A stretch of DNA of 64,000 nt from Stichopus chloronotus (lineage: Eukaryota; Echinodermata; Holothuroidea; Aspidochirotida; Stichopodidae), in assembly GCA_021234535.1 (NCBI GenBank), contig CM037842.1:5870203-5934202 (forward strand), written 5' to 3'. This document shows, one piece after another, positions 1-13,300 of this stretch. The notes beneath the pieces were generated by a model. The model worked only from the letters and a program-made list of their open reading frames with translations. It was not told the origin of the DNA and searched no databases. The first letter of the stretch is position 1, and every line of letters begins with the position of its first letter. Both the position numbers and the translations under genes were made by a program.

Positions 1-5
1 TCTGG

Positions 6-625
6 AGTTATAAAGTGCAATATGTTGACATGAATGGTCGAAGACGATGTTGCGTCTTTAGAGGAGAAGGTGTAACCATATGAATATGTAATATTCAATA
101 TGACATGATGGCTCTATTTTTTCAGTTGACATCTAATTTACAACATTTTAAGTAGATTACGTAAGAGATGTTGTGCAAGAAGACACATATGTACCTTAAC
201 TTTTGAGTTTATTCTCAGTTTTCTTTGGAGGTGAATACAGTTCGTTTGGATTCAACAATGACATCATATTGTTTCACTGGTATAGTATAATCACTTGTAT
301 ATTTTCAACAGCGTAAAGACCATAAAGAGCATTTGTAAATATCCAGATATTACGTAGGGAACTATAAAGTGCAATTCATTGACAAACAGGATCTAGGACG
401 ATGTAATTTTTCAAGAGGGGGTTGGGTGGTATGTAAGAATGCCATGAAGGTAAAATCTATGAATATTCACGATGACATCATCGTTTTATCGTTCAGTTGT
501 TATTAGGTTGGATAGTTAAGATATGTTGTTAAGGGAAACACATCAGTATCTTTTGTTTTTTTTTTTACTTCCTTCTGGGTTGAAATGGACGTGAAATACA
601 GTTCGTATCGTTTCAACAATTAACA
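6..625. repeat. Diverged direct duplication, period about 350 bp
   Basis: Two blocks align by eye. The first begins 'ttataaagtgcaat' near position 8 and the second 'actataaagtgcaat' near 360. Both continue through 'gacgatgt', 'atgaatat', 'gatgacat', 'tcagttg', 'agatgttgt' and 'gaatacagttcgt' to 'ttcaacaat' near 255 and 615. Divergence is substantial, so this is an old tandem duplication or two members of a dispersed family. No coding potential is seen in either copy. Confidence 0.55.
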
Positions 626-3189
626 GATTACTTTTCTTATGTTTTCATGTCTTTTGTCTCTACCAGCGTCTTTACACCACATAAATTAAAAGCCTAGCGG
701 AATACAATTTGGATTGGAATAGAATATACATAACAGCTTGGACAGATGTTTATTATTTGCTAAGATTACCAGAAAATGTTGAAGAAAATTGTGTTGTTAC
801 ATTGATACGTTGAATTTTAACGAGGTGTATTCAACAAAGAAATACTGATATAACTGATTCTTACTTTTGTAAATAAAGTTTTTACAGGATTCACGAGCAA
901 TAAGATGAGATAAATAAGCCACCGAGCAATTAGGTTGTGAGAATTTTACTTTTAGAACTCAACGATTATTTGATCATATCCGTGACTATATAATTATCAC
1001 CTAAATTAAACAGCCAACTTTGCCTCTTTGAACTTTCGTGTAACTGTAATAAAGATATTTAAAATAAATCGATGTGATTCCTCGGAGTATCTTGACGGAC
1101 TTTGCTTACGTCATCAGAGGAGGAATATAACAGTCAATTTAATGTTGAAGTTACTCTATCGATTGAACTTCATTGCTGATGGACTGTTCTTCAAAAACAG
1201 AAAATATTCCACAATTTATTCTATGATTATATTTTGTTTTTACCGATAAAGATAAACATATACCAAAATGAACCAATCACTGGTAATGGCTGAGTACAAA
1301 CCATTAGTAATTCACGTATTAGCAGATAATTAATCAACCAATGAGAAAAGTCGAAGCGATATTGATATTCATTTGAAAGTGTACCGGTGCTTAAATTGAC
1401 CAATCAGAAACCACATTCAGACACATCTACGTATATACCAGCATGTCGACTCGTTCTCAAGGGAGTCAGATTCTGCTCGTTTCAGAAATGTCAGCCAGCG
1501 TCACTTCCGAGTCTTAACGTGCGCAAAATGACTTTGGACACTGCCTATACGGATCAACATCCCATAAGAAAAAATAGGTCCTGTCTCGCCTAATTACAGT
1601 AGAAAGTGCTCAAACCTTACATAAGAACGAAATCTTTTTCCATGTGCTAACTGAATATGACCGACAAATGAATAATCAAAAATTTTAATCTGACATATTA
1701 TTCTCCATTGAGGCATTTACCAACAGCAGATAAGGCATGCGATATTATTTTTATACATGTAGACATTAATATACAAGACAGACTGTCTTACTTTCTTCTG
1801 CATCATTAATCAAATACCCCAATGGATTTTGCCAAAAATAGTTAAATAGTAAACCAGGGAAAATTAAGGATGACATTGCTTTCAAACCATTCACAGTATT
1901 TAACTTGGCTCCTGTTTTTTACCTTCGAATTAAAATTACTAAAGTGGCTCTTTGAACCTACACTTTTCGACTTTCGTTCGTGCCGTTACATTTTTTTCTC
2001 GACGATACTTTCATCCCAAGCACCGTTGAAGAGCAGATGATGGTTGATCTGACGTCATACAATGAATAAACTTCACAATAAAGTTTGATAACGAATAAAT
2101 CGTCGAGTCCGTAAATGTGCTTAAGTAAAGGACTAGTCCATTATTTCGTAAGATATTCCACGTTTGGTTTTGCTTGTTTTTCTTTTTTTGTTTTTGTTTT
2201 TTCTACAGTGTTATTATCATTCTCGCAATGTTCCTATAAACATGTCGAAAAGAAATGGGTTGGTTGATTTATGGGCAATGATGTTTAACTTTTTCTAACC
2301 GTCGTGTGTATAGTACTGGCCTATATAATATTTTTAGCAGTATCCTTCTTTACGTCGAGCATTAGTTTGGGTGTGGAGGGGGGGGGGGGGTGATGGGGGG
2401 AGTGAGTTAGATGATACTGTTGCCAATTACAGTCTAAAGTCAGTATTTGCCAGTGTACAGGGTTGAAGTAACCTGTTCGTCTTTGAAAAACAGTGGGTCA
2501 CATGACATCTTAACAACCAATTAAAAAGCCAGATTTCAAATGGTTAGTGACTTGAGATTATAATAAAAAAAAATTAGAAATTGTCTTCCGGGCAAGATAA
2601 CACAATAATAACATAACGCAATATTGGAACGACACATATTTCAGAATCTTTTGCCCACCACCAATTCATACTTAAGCAAAATTAACACATACAATAACAA
2701 TTAAACTCAAACTTTACATAAAACATAGCAATATAAACTCTTTATGCTTTAATATTACATAAACGTTATAGTTAACCAATAAAAACCAATGATTTCAATT
2801 GCAATATTTGAGAAAGTGGAAAAATATTGCAGAATGCAGACAGTTTAATAGAACTGCCATATCAACATGAAGATATATAACGCTTTCAAACCAATAGTAC
2901 TAGTAGTAGTATAGCAGCTGAGTGAATTTGTTACACGTAACCCCCAACAATTAATTTTTCACAAAGTTACATAATTTAGGGTGTTATGAGTATTGTTGGC
3001 ACACAATTTTGGCTAGACAATGTCATAGGATGCCTTGCGTTTCTTATACTCTCTTACAGCATTGGGTACCTATAACACGTTGATTTAAATAATTTTGAGG
3101 CTGCTCAGTGGCTGATATGACAATGCTTAATCTTGTATGTATAAGAGTAACATATTACATTTTATTCCATCTTGCAAGGGTCACTGAAG

Positions 3190-3560
3190 CACTCTTCGGT
3201 GTTGCGTTCGTAAGTGTTGCATTCATAAGTGTTGTATTCATAAGTGTTGCGTTCATCAATGTTGTCTTCATTTGTGTCGTGTTCATCAGGGTTGTATTCA
3301 GTGTCTTATTCATCTGTGTGGTGTTCGCCAGTGTTCGGTGTGTCCATGTTGTGTACCTTAATGTTTTCTTCATCAATATTGTGTTCATCAGTATTGTGTC
3401 CACCAATATTGAATTCATCAGTGTTGTGTTCACTAGTGTTGCGTTTTTCAATATGTTGCGTTCATTGTTTTATTCATCACCGTTGTGTTGGTCAGTGTTG
3501 TGTTCATTTGTGTTACGTTCATCACTGCTGCATTCATCAGTGTTGTGCTCACAAGTGCTC
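3190..3560. repeat. 15-bp minisatellite (TGTTGTGTTCATCAG-like)
   Basis: A unit close to TGTTGTGTTCATCAG repeats about 24 times with point changes and occasional short insertions. The 15-bp period is a multiple of three, so several overlapping frames on both strands stay open and give Val/Phe/Ile- or Asn/Thr/Met-rich pseudo-ORFs. I treat those as artefacts of the repeat and not as genes. Confidence 0.85.
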
Positions 3561-3930
3561 TCTTCATCGACATATTTGTTGTACCCCCTCCCCCACCCCT
3601 GGTTGTATCATACCCCTTTAGGGGGATGCTTCTACTACAATCAAGAATAAGCCATAGGAGATCATCACCTACTATTTATTTTAAATTGTAGTTAGAATAG
3701 GCCTACTTTACTTAGTCTACTATACCTCAGTTTGAACCCTCCATTTACATATAGAGAAACAATTGCCTCAGGTGGTACTTTAATTAATATCTCTTGGGTC
3801 TTGAAATGAATCTGGTTACATAAATGGTTACGTATTTCTAAAAATACGCATGACATGTGTGTATAAGTGTGACATAATTCAACGAAGCTTGCGTTTTATG
3901 TTTTCTGTGAAATTTATTTACATCACTTCC

Positions 3931-4280
3931 TTGAGTTGTTTTGTTAAATTTAGTGAATTTATTTTCATCCAAAGTTTCCTTCACATACAGTATTAAACGA
4001 AATGGTCAAATAAGGGGATCACCATGTTTCACAATACAAATGTAACATTAATGAATGAGTGAGTATAAGTGATTCAATTCATGTTTTAAAAATTCTTGAC
4101 CAGACACTTTCACATTTGTACTCCTTGACATGCACACAGCCAGTACAAAACCATGATAAAAGTTCAAAAGTTTAATTACTCTGTTAAATATGATTCAAAC
4201 TAGGATAATTGTGCTAATCAGTGGCATTGTCAGCTGTTATTACCCTTCAGATAGCCACAAATTTATTGATATCAATTCAA
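3931..4280. repeat. Dispersed repeat family B, copy 1
   Basis: This block aligns by eye with 17297-17647 in the same orientation. Shared landmarks in order are 'ttgagttgttttgt', 'agtttccttcacata', 'acattaatga.tgagt', 'gaccagaca.tttcacatt', 'catgcacaca' and 'tgatatcaa'. The sequence between them is diverged. No open frame or terminal repeat was recognised, so the class of element is unknown. Confidence 0.6.
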
Positions 4281-6669
4281 TTTGCGACTTCAAGGATTTA
4301 AAGAAATCAGGTAACAATATCGCTTGTAACGAATGATTCTTACTTTGTCAATTCAGTTGGTAGCAAAATGCTACTATAACAAATTATTTCTTCCCTGGAT
4401 AAGCTTAGATACAGACTTCTTATAATGCTATTATTTACTCTACATTGCATCCCTTTTATCACAGCACTTGTAAACAAATAAATTATATACATTCTGGTTT
4501 GAATATATTACGACAAATTTCTCTAATAATTGTATTGCTGATAAGAAGAAGAAAGCCCTAGGAAAATCATTATGAGGTATAATGTAGTAGGTGTGGACAA
4601 GCATCGTCGCAACGGTATCATTTACAATAATTGCTCCGTTCCCCTATTAATAAACGTTTACAAATCAGAGAACGATGCCACCATTTTTACCTTACTTAAA
4701 TGTGAACAAACTTGAGTAAGTGGATTTATGATGTAACATAACTTCGGGTAGCTGGAATTCAACGTATTTCTTTGCTTTCTTTTCATATTATGTTCCTAAA
4801 TGGACATTAACTTGTACAAATTTTGTGTTGAATCTGTGCTTCTTGGTACAATAATCAAAATATTGATACTTTGATTCGAATCTTTGTATTAGTGTTAAAA
4901 ATATCTTACAGAAAAAGGAAAGCAAAGGCGTTTTAATCACAAAAGGTCAGGTTATTGCATAACAGTCTGAGAATGGCAGGGTCCTGAGGCTGACTTATCT
5001 TAAACTTTCAAGTTGCAACATCTTTGAAAGGTAAACAACGATATATGTTGATGAAATTTGGTGATGTTCACTTTATGGTAATCTCTAATTTAAGAGTAGC
5101 TAATTTCAATTTAATGTATTAACAAACTAATAACAAGGTTTTCACAGTAATAGTGAATTCAATCACTAACCGCAATTCAAAATGGAACCAACATAAGGTA
5201 TTAGAGTATTAGTGTTAAAACCATACTAGATTTGAGACACACATTTTTCAAGGTTTGAAAAAAAAATTGATTGTAGTAATATTTCACTAAATGATTTCAA
5301 TCTTAAATCAACATTTTCTTTCGTCACAATTTGAGGGCGACAATTTCTTTATGATCTTGAGAAATGGAAGCTGTGGACCAGGAGGAAATTCCAAGTTGTT
5401 ACTTACAACAAAATAAAACTTTATCTTAGAAACGTTAGAAACATTTTCGGTCACAGTCAACTAAGGTTTTACATAGTGCCATTAGTTTTGGTCAGAAAAT
5501 ACCTTAAGACAATGACAGTTATTATGCACCATCATCACTTGTAAGTGAAGTACAATCCTTTCTGACACTTAGTTGTTTGGAGTCCTTGTAAGTTAAAATC
5601 GACGAAGTTGCTAATTGGAAACTCAAGCGTCCTCATGTTTCTTTAGACATACATCTTCATGTCATCTCAAATCTATTACACGATATCGTGTGAACATCTT
5701 TCCTAATGAAGTAATTCATATCAACATTTGGACCATGGAAACTGCTTTATTGGTATTGGAATATCATTCTTTTCATAGGAGTTTGACTAGGGTTTCTTAT
5801 CATGAAACAATTTACGTAGCTCATTTGAAAGCACAATCAAAGCAAGAATTCGAAGTTTATATTTTCCAACCTATAAATATTTGAAGACGGCAATGATAAA
5901 GTTAGTCGAGTAACTGGTGAAATTTACTTAATTCTCCAAGACTGACATTTCTCCTCTAATCAACACAAGCATTAAGTATAAAGGCAAAAAAATAATAAAA
6001 CTTTTTTATGCAAAATGGTCAAAACAGCTATCTTGAATTACATCATAAAAACTCTTTGGAATGCATTAGAAAGGTGTGGAAAGACATTTGCAACGAGCAC
6101 CATTGGAATGAAAAAGAGGAATAAAAACAGACATTGATTTAGCAATAATTGAAGGAACGATATATATAAAACAAATACAAGTGGAACTGATTTGACAAAT
6201 AACGATATACGTGATTCATTTCTCCGTATTTGGATCTTCTTTGTGACAAACGTGGAAAAGATTTAATCATGTATTTCAGAACATTAGTAACACGTTATCT
6301 CAAATCGTAACTCATCATTTTAAGTCATAAGACTTTATCTCATACCACATTATCTCAACCGCACATGTGCAAACATATTGTTGTAACATACCCAATGCAT
6401 TCTTCTTTTAGTACATACTTTGTTAAATTGTCACAACAAATATGAGTTTGGTTGGTTTAAAACAAAGAATCTCCTTTTCCAATTAAGAGGGCAAACACAT
6501 TTGTGGGAATCATATGTAACGTAATTGAGTTGTTTGTAAGTATTAACAATCTGTTGAAACACTCCAGCCACAAAGCACAACAACAAGGGGGTTCAATACT
6601 TCTTGAAAAACAAAACAGGCCGATTATATGGGACGACACAAAATCAATGTTGCCCATATATACTTTTTC

Positions 6670-6675
6670 TTTATT
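6670..6675 (-). terminator. Candidate polyadenylation signal AATAAA for ovo
   Basis: The minus strand reads AATAAAG about 155 nt downstream of the ovo stop codon. It is the nearest canonical hexamer I found after the stop. The hexamer is common by chance in AT-rich DNA, so its use is inferred. Confidence 0.4.
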
Positions 6676-6827
6676 CATAATTTCATTTTAGGAGCTGATA
6701 TTTAAGATTGAATCTAATTGTTGTGTTAAGTTGTAACGCAAGCCACACAACCTGACAGCCTTGTTTTCGCTGGTAACAAATGGCCTTATAACATTGCGGA
6801 AATCTCATATTTACCAAAATTTGATCG

Positions 6828-7276
6828 CTAATTTACGTCATCTGTCTGACAAGGTGACCCTCTGGATGAGTTTGATAGTGATCCTTGGTCTGAATCTACT
6901 CTTGAGTTTAGGCCAGAGCTCGGTCTAGATCCTCCTGTCTCCGATCCGTCACTGCTTGGATCTCTGGGCAAGCTAGAGTTGCTTTCGTCACTGAAGCTAC
7001 AAGATGGGGATTCGACGGAGACTAACCTTCTAAATTGTATCTTATCCTGATACTTGCGAAGCTCTGAACTATCAGGGTGGTTGTCCTTGATGTGTTGATA
7101 ATGGTCGTCCACTAGTTGGCTAACGTGGCCGCATTCTTCACAGACGAAGACCTTCGATCGCCGTTCCTTGTAACCGTAGCCATGTTTCTGTCCGTGTACC
7201 TTGGACATGTGACTCTCCAGGGAACAACGCTGGGTAAAGGATTTGCCACATTGCAAACATTTGTAAGGCCGAACTC
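6828..7276 (-). CDS. ovo: Ovo/OVOL zinc-finger transcription factor, terminal exon (fingers 3 and 4)
   Basis: The exon opens after a pyrimidine-rich acceptor (tctctccctcag) with 'GA', completing the Gly codon split by the upstream exon, and ends at a stop codon at 6828-6830. It encodes the linker into finger 3, with the Ovo-specific 'CGKSFTQRCSLESHM..VH' (about 7200-7265). A 'YGYKERR' segment follows, then a fourth atypical C2H2 finger 'VCEECG...H....H' (about 7085-7145). 'FTQRCSLESH' and 'YKERR..VCEECG' are hallmarks of Ovo/OVOL proteins. The remaining 70 or so residues are Ser/Gly/Asp-rich and unstructured in appearance. Ovo factors bind DNA in the nucleus and regulate epithelial and germline programmes in animals. 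Family assignment is firm; which downstream genes it controls cannot be read here. Confidence 0.93.
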
Positions 7277-7739
7277 CTGAGGGAGAGAGTGAACCAAGAA
7301 AGATAACCAAATGATTGAATTTAAGGACATGAGAATTAATTTAAGAAGTCGAAAGAAACAACAGAGACCATTGGAGTTGTACAATGAACTAGAATCGATT
7401 ATTATCACCTGAATTGCTAGACTAATGACTCACATTCATTCCAAATACAGCACTAAGATGAAGGCACATATTTAGCATACGAATAAAATCATGTCACAAA
7501 GGCTCCTGATAACCATTCTTTAAAATACCTGACCACATCTATGTGGCCTGTGTTATTCTAAGTACATAGCTTGTATAAAGTCAGTAATCAAGTATAAAGT
7601 ACACATCAAGTATTAAGTCACATATAAGTCTAAATCACTCTGGCTCTTCTCCTCTTCAGATGTTTTGTTTTATTTACACCTAATGTGGTCAATGAGTACC
7701 ACCGTGGTAATCCCATTCGTGGCAACGCATGGTTCTCAC

Positions 7740-10301
7740 CTGTGTGTGTCCTGACGTGCCTCTTGAGATCAAACGTGTCGTTGAAACCTTTCTGACAGAA
7801 TATGCAGCTGTACCTTTTGACTGTACTGTGACATTTCATGTGTCTGTTTAGCAACCTTTGCAGCGGGAAAACCTTGTTGCATATCTCACAAAGAAAGCTG
7901 GAATCACCAACTGGAAGACCTCGAGAGACGTGATTGGTCATTTTCCCTCTTCCAGGTGCTCTTTTCAGGGGAGCGATTTCTTCTACTAGCTTATCATTTC
8001 CTCTGGAAGCTTGAAGAAGCTTGGAAACATTTGATCCTGATGTCAAAGGTGGTAATTGAGATGGTAATTGTTGGTGAGTAGATGGCGCTATTACAGGTAC
8101 AACTGGCACGGGTACGTCTGGAACTGCTAATGAATTTGACCCTCCTGAAACAGCGTTGGTTCTGCCTTCCGGTGTAATAGGTATGAAATTGTTCATTGGC
8201 GGTATAACTGACTTGTTTGGATTTGTTGTTATAGCCTTGGACGGTTCGGCAAATGCTGGACGGAAGGATGAATTGTTTAACGACGTCACGTGATTGACAA
8301 AAACAGGGTGAGGGGAAGGAATGGCAATCGAAGGAAGAGTTTGGGTGACATTGGCAGGTTCAGTCATCCGATTTGTGGAAAATGAGTCAGGTGATACACC
8401 TGAAGATATACGATTGGACGGAAGAGGATGAGCAAGTATGGGAGGCGGTTCCAACAAAGGTAAAATTGGCATGTTAGTTGGACCATTGGCAAGAGCATAT
8501 CTAGGCCCGGGAATTGCCAAGGGAGTAAAGTTGACTAGGGACATTGGTGGTAAGAAAGAATGGTTCATAGTCGCTTGGTAACGTGAGTTATTTCGCAGGT
8601 GATTTTCCTTGACACCTACGTTACATGGCATAAAACTGTGGCCTATCAGTGCCATTTTAGAGCGGTTGGTTTCAGATACAAGGTGAGTTGGTTGAGCGTT
8701 GACCACTTGTGAACTTACAACTGTGTGGGACATTGAAGTCAACACGGAATGACCGTTCCCACTGTTTAACGTCATGTTCATTGTTAGAGGACTTTCTTTG
8801 ATGGGAACAGGTACATGTTTCAACATTCCGTTGGTTCGATGCACGTGTGTCAAACTCGAAAGGAAGTTGGTACTTACAACCTCTGGAAGAGTTGCAGAAG
8901 ATTTTGCCATCGTATATACACTCGGTAATGCAGTGGTTGGAACTGATGACGTAAGTGGTCCGGTTTTGTTGTTCAAAGTGGATGAGCCTTTCGTCCTCAC
9001 CATAGTCTCATATGTCCTGATGTCCGCAGTACAGTCTGAATAAATCGTATCTTGTTCAATGGATGATCTAAGAACATGACTCTCGTTTGGTCCTGAAGTG
9101 CCTGGCTTTCGACTTTCATAGGGAATACTTATTTCAGACTCATTGGTTTCATGTTTCTCGTTAATGCTGAGAGACTTACTTAATTCCGTGCACTCGTCAG
9201 CTAATGGATAGACAAGTGTCTTATCTGAATCACTGCTGTCATTCTCAACCGTTCCAACTTCATGAGACATACAACCGACATTTTTGATCTTCTGTGGATG
9301 TTCTGCTGTGAGAGACGATTTCTGGGTTACCTCAGCGTTGCCTAGGGATGACATATAGTCGGAGACTTTTGAAGTTGTTGGCACACTTTGAATCAGTTCC
9401 ACAGGGGACCACACCGCAGGACGCACACATTTTGTTGAAGACAAATTGTTCTTCGGTGGAAGAGTTGTATTTCTATTCAATGATGACTCCACTTGTGATA
9501 ACGAATCATTCTTCTGAAGATATGAAGCAGCCACTTTGTGACGTTTCCGAGGAGGGAGTGCTTCCATGGGTAAAGACGCCAGATTTTGAAATGACCGGTT
9601 TTTAACAGGGGTAAATTCCGGGATATATGTTTGAGGGTTATTAGGACTTTTCGTGTCATTACTTTTAACATTGTTCTCCTTCGAAGGGGCCGATGTCTTT
9701 ACTAATGTCATATTAAGAGACGAAGGCTCGTCTTTTGACTTTCGTAGCAGCCAAAGTCGGGGTTGGTGCTGGTCGTTGTTTTGAAACTGATCCGTGGTTT
9801 TGTATCCGTTTCTATTGGCACTGTCAATAGTTCTCTCCGTATTGTCGCCTTTATTGAGAACTAAACCGCTCACAAGGAAACCATTCGAGAGGTTCCCATC
9901 AGACGTTGGTTGTACTGTTTTCGTTGCACCTTCTGCTTCAATCCTCTTGTCCATTCCGTTGGTTTGGCAATTCTGAAAGTGACTAGGTCTACCATTCACG
10001 GCATGATTCGTCTTGTCAGGTACGCGTGGTCTGTCTGCACAAATGTCCGCCAAAGTGTATAGTAGTGGCTTGACTTGATGACTTGCATGGTTGGTTCTCT
10101 CTTCTGTGTCTAGGTTAGTTGTTCCCAAAGATCTACCATTTTGTTCCAAAATAAGTTTGACGATACCGTTGGTTGGTTTCGATGAGAATGCAGTATTCTG
10201 TGAGTTGTTTGTATTAGGCCTATATCCATTGGTCATTGTAAGATCAGGGGGTGTAATGTCTACCATGTTAGATGCGATGACGTCATTCGTATCGCAAAAG
10301 C
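7740..10301 (-). CDS. ovo: Ovo/OVOL zinc-finger transcription factor, large internal exon (fingers 1 and 2)
   Basis: This 2562-nt exon is open throughout and phase 1 at both ends. The acceptor is 'tatctgcacag' before 10301 and the donor is 'CACACAG|GTGAGA' after 7740. It encodes about 775 residues of Ser/Thr/Asn/Pro-rich sequence with a basic patch 'PPRKRHK' and, near the fingers, 'LKRAPGRGK', either of which could help nuclear import. Then come finger 1 ('CEICNKVF...LLNRHMKCH', about 7828-7899) and finger 2 ('CQKGFNDTFDLKRHVRTH', 7744-7812). 'LNRHMKCH' and 'FNDTFDLKRHVRTHTG' are diagnostic of Ovo. Vertebrate OVOL proteins are only about 270 residues, so the long N-terminal region resembles insect Ovo in architecture. 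The true start lies in an upstream exon. The short SNAG-like start (MPK/MPR..) of many family members was not found in this window. Confidence 0.93.
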
Positions 10302-13300
10302 CTGTGCAGATAGAGAAACCAAAAAAATGAGTAAATAACATTGAACTGATCGAATACTTTCAAACACATATAAATAGTTAACAGATTAAAGGCGAAACGA
10401 GGTAACGTGTTCGTGTTCCATGATCTGGGGGGATCCCTGCCGTATGGGTAAGCAGTGCGAATTGCTCGATACCAGTAAACTTGATATCAATTAAATTTGA
10501 ATTTTCAAGTAATAACAAACGTTTGTAAAAAAAAGTTCACTCACGCTGTATGCATAATGTTGTCAGAAATCAAAATATCAACATTCACAATGTTCTATTT
10601 ATGTATGTTAAGACTGATTATAAGCCTAAGTAAAACATATTTGTTTGATTGCGATAACGTAAAAAAAAAAAAAAAACTGGCATACAACTGTGTGATAATA
10701 TCTGTAGAAGTGTAATGATCCTTGGTGTCGAACATAAAAGCTCTTCGTGTTATTTGCACTTGAAATGTGAATATTGCATCCAACACATGTCACCGTTGCC
10801 GTGGAATTGCCTGCCCTTTAAAAATGCCCGAAGTCAAGGAAGGATGCTCCCTCGGTCAAGCCCGCTAAAGAAATTCTCCATCAACCCTCGAATAATTTGT
10901 ACTGAAGAAGTATCTACACTTCATGTGGGGTCTCCTTTCATTTTTCTACAATATCCAACTCCACACCACCCCCTCCCCCACCCCCCCCCCCCCACCAAAG
11001 AAGGTAAATAAGTTGCCTGGCTGCGGGCATTCACTAGGCCACTTCTTTTAGTATTTACGTGTGTTCTTGTTATTATTCGTGCTCTATGTAACCCTGTTGC
11101 AATCATTTACTGAAATACTTTTTCGAGGAAGTGGAATGTGTCCTCGTTATTTGTTTATTAACATAAAGTCATCTTATGATAAAATGTACTTTTGATGAAA
11201 ACATCAATCGCCTCTTCGAATGGTGTCAAACTGTAATATTTCAAGGAATGTGAAATACAATATATAGTGTATCTTAAGAACTACAGTGTGATGCTGTTAA
11301 TAATCATATATGTCGCTCTCTATTTCCTATAAGGCATACGTAAAAGTCAGTGACTTCAGTAAGTTAGGCAGTTCAATGGCGTCTGCTCCCTCTTTTTTGC
11401 TCTTTCTACATGTTTTCTACCTTTTAATCGTTTTGTGCTCTTATGGAACTTACAGAACTAAACACTGAAGTATGACCAATTTGCTCTCTATTCCTTTATT
11501 TGCGTCATATTGTTTACATTTCTTACAAGGCATTCAAAGTTTACCTAAAATTTAAACCTATCCAAGTCAAATCATGTAACTTCTAAGTATCTTTAGAAGT
11601 TACCCCTAGTGCATCCCCTGTATCAACCGAATCTCGCTAAATAACATTTAGACGATACCTATCACTGAGATATCGTTAAGTGTGGTTAGATAAATAACAA
11701 GCCACTTGTAGGTAATCGAACTTTAAGCAACCATAGGCTGTCTAAACGAAAAACTGTTTTCAATCTTTACTAGCAGCTACATATACTGATAAAGGTAAAC
11801 ACATGAGGTTCCTTATGTTCTTGAGCTAACGGTATACTACAAAATAATGGAGAGAAGTCTTGAGTTAAGACTTCAACCAGGGAACACCTCCCTGCTGCAA
11901 CTGCCCTATTCCAGTAACTACTTATATATCTCATACAGCTTATAAAAGGTCATAGATGCAGCGCGCCCTGATACCCGATTGTCAGTGAACGAAAAGAATC
12001 CGAGGATATTACACAGGAGAGCAGTACATAGAATTAAATACAGAAGCTCTGTCCGCAATAGCGCCACCAACCGCCTGATCTGAGAAATGTGGAAGGAAAA
12101 TATTCTATCTGTCTTGATTAAGACTAACACCGGAGAAGTTTATTTGATTTTTTTCTCTTAAGCTTCAAGCGATTGCGTTTGCAAAAAAACAAAAACAAAC
12201 AACAGAAAGCATTTATGTTCACTTCCAAACAAATAAGTTCAGGTTAGCAATAAGTTTCATTGAAGATGCCCGCGGTGGGGAGTATACTAAGGAGGATGAT
12301 TCAAACACACTGACCCCCCCCCCTTCCTCCCTCCACCACCACCACCACCTCCCGATGAGGTGATCAGGTTATACATAATGTTATTTGTAATACACTGCTT
12401 TTCATCACTAAACACCTCAATTTTCGCTACCAATCAAAGAAAGGTGACTTCAGAAGTTTTCTTTTAATGTTTTGTTTTGTTTCAACTACTTTTTATGAAG
12501 TTTTTCGTTGCTTTTCAGAGTGGAATTACTGTCATTTCCTATCAATGAAAGCGGCGTTCCGTTCATGAACATCTTAGTTATAAAGAAAAATCTGATATGA
12601 ATCATAATCTTAATTCTGTTTTTGTTTATTGTTTTTTGGGGGGACACGTGCAATCACTTTTAATATAGATTTAGCTTCCTTTCTCCTGTTTATGAGTCTA
12701 CAGTACTCTTTGCTTCTTCTTTACTCAGGGTTAAAACAAATAAGCGAAGCGTATACGTCATGCTGACAATCAACAAGAGTTGTCTATTCTGTGGTATACA
12801 GTAGCAACTGATTTTTCTTAGAAATTGGAGATAAGTTGGATATTCAAAGATGTCCAGTGTCTACACACATCTTATTGGAGCACTGCTGGAGGGAAGCTTC
12901 GTTATTCACTCACCCTTTTAACCTCATAGTCGCCTCTGCAGTATACGATACAAAGAAGCAAATCACTTTAATTAAACCACAGGCGATACTTGGAAAATTG
13001 TCAACGCGGACGGGGGCGCTATTTACAAAGCGAGCCATATAAGACATCAACCCGGTGATAGAAGGTCGCATACCATCATTGAATTATGTCAATCAGAGAG
13101 ATTTTGCTGGATTGATCCACGGGGATCTACTTTTTGTTTTTATTTTTAGTGATCATCACGTTGTTTCATTTGGGTGAAAAAAAAAGAAGCATCAATTAAA
13201 AGTTAGGATGATTAAAGAATATTTAGAATGCTTTAGAAAATAGAGGGCGTGATTGTGATATTTTGCTCAGAGAGGCTTGTTAAGGGGGCACGACTACTTC

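Larger units (their letters stand above)
1..6669. other. Non-coding stretch left of the ovo gene
   Basis: No open frame here looks like a protein-coding exon. All are short, low in complexity, or lie in the 15-bp minisatellite. The stretch holds a diverged direct duplication (1-625), a G-run near 2380, the minisatellite near 3190-3560 and one copy of a dispersed repeat (3931-4280). The part just left of 6828 would be the 3' UTR and downstream flank of the minus-strand ovo gene. Confidence 0.6.

Noticed and set aside
3108..3650. A 180-codon plus-strand frame rich in Val/Phe/Ile that looks like a membrane protein
   Set aside because: It is produced by the 15-bp minisatellite; several other frames on both strands are equally open and equally repetitive.
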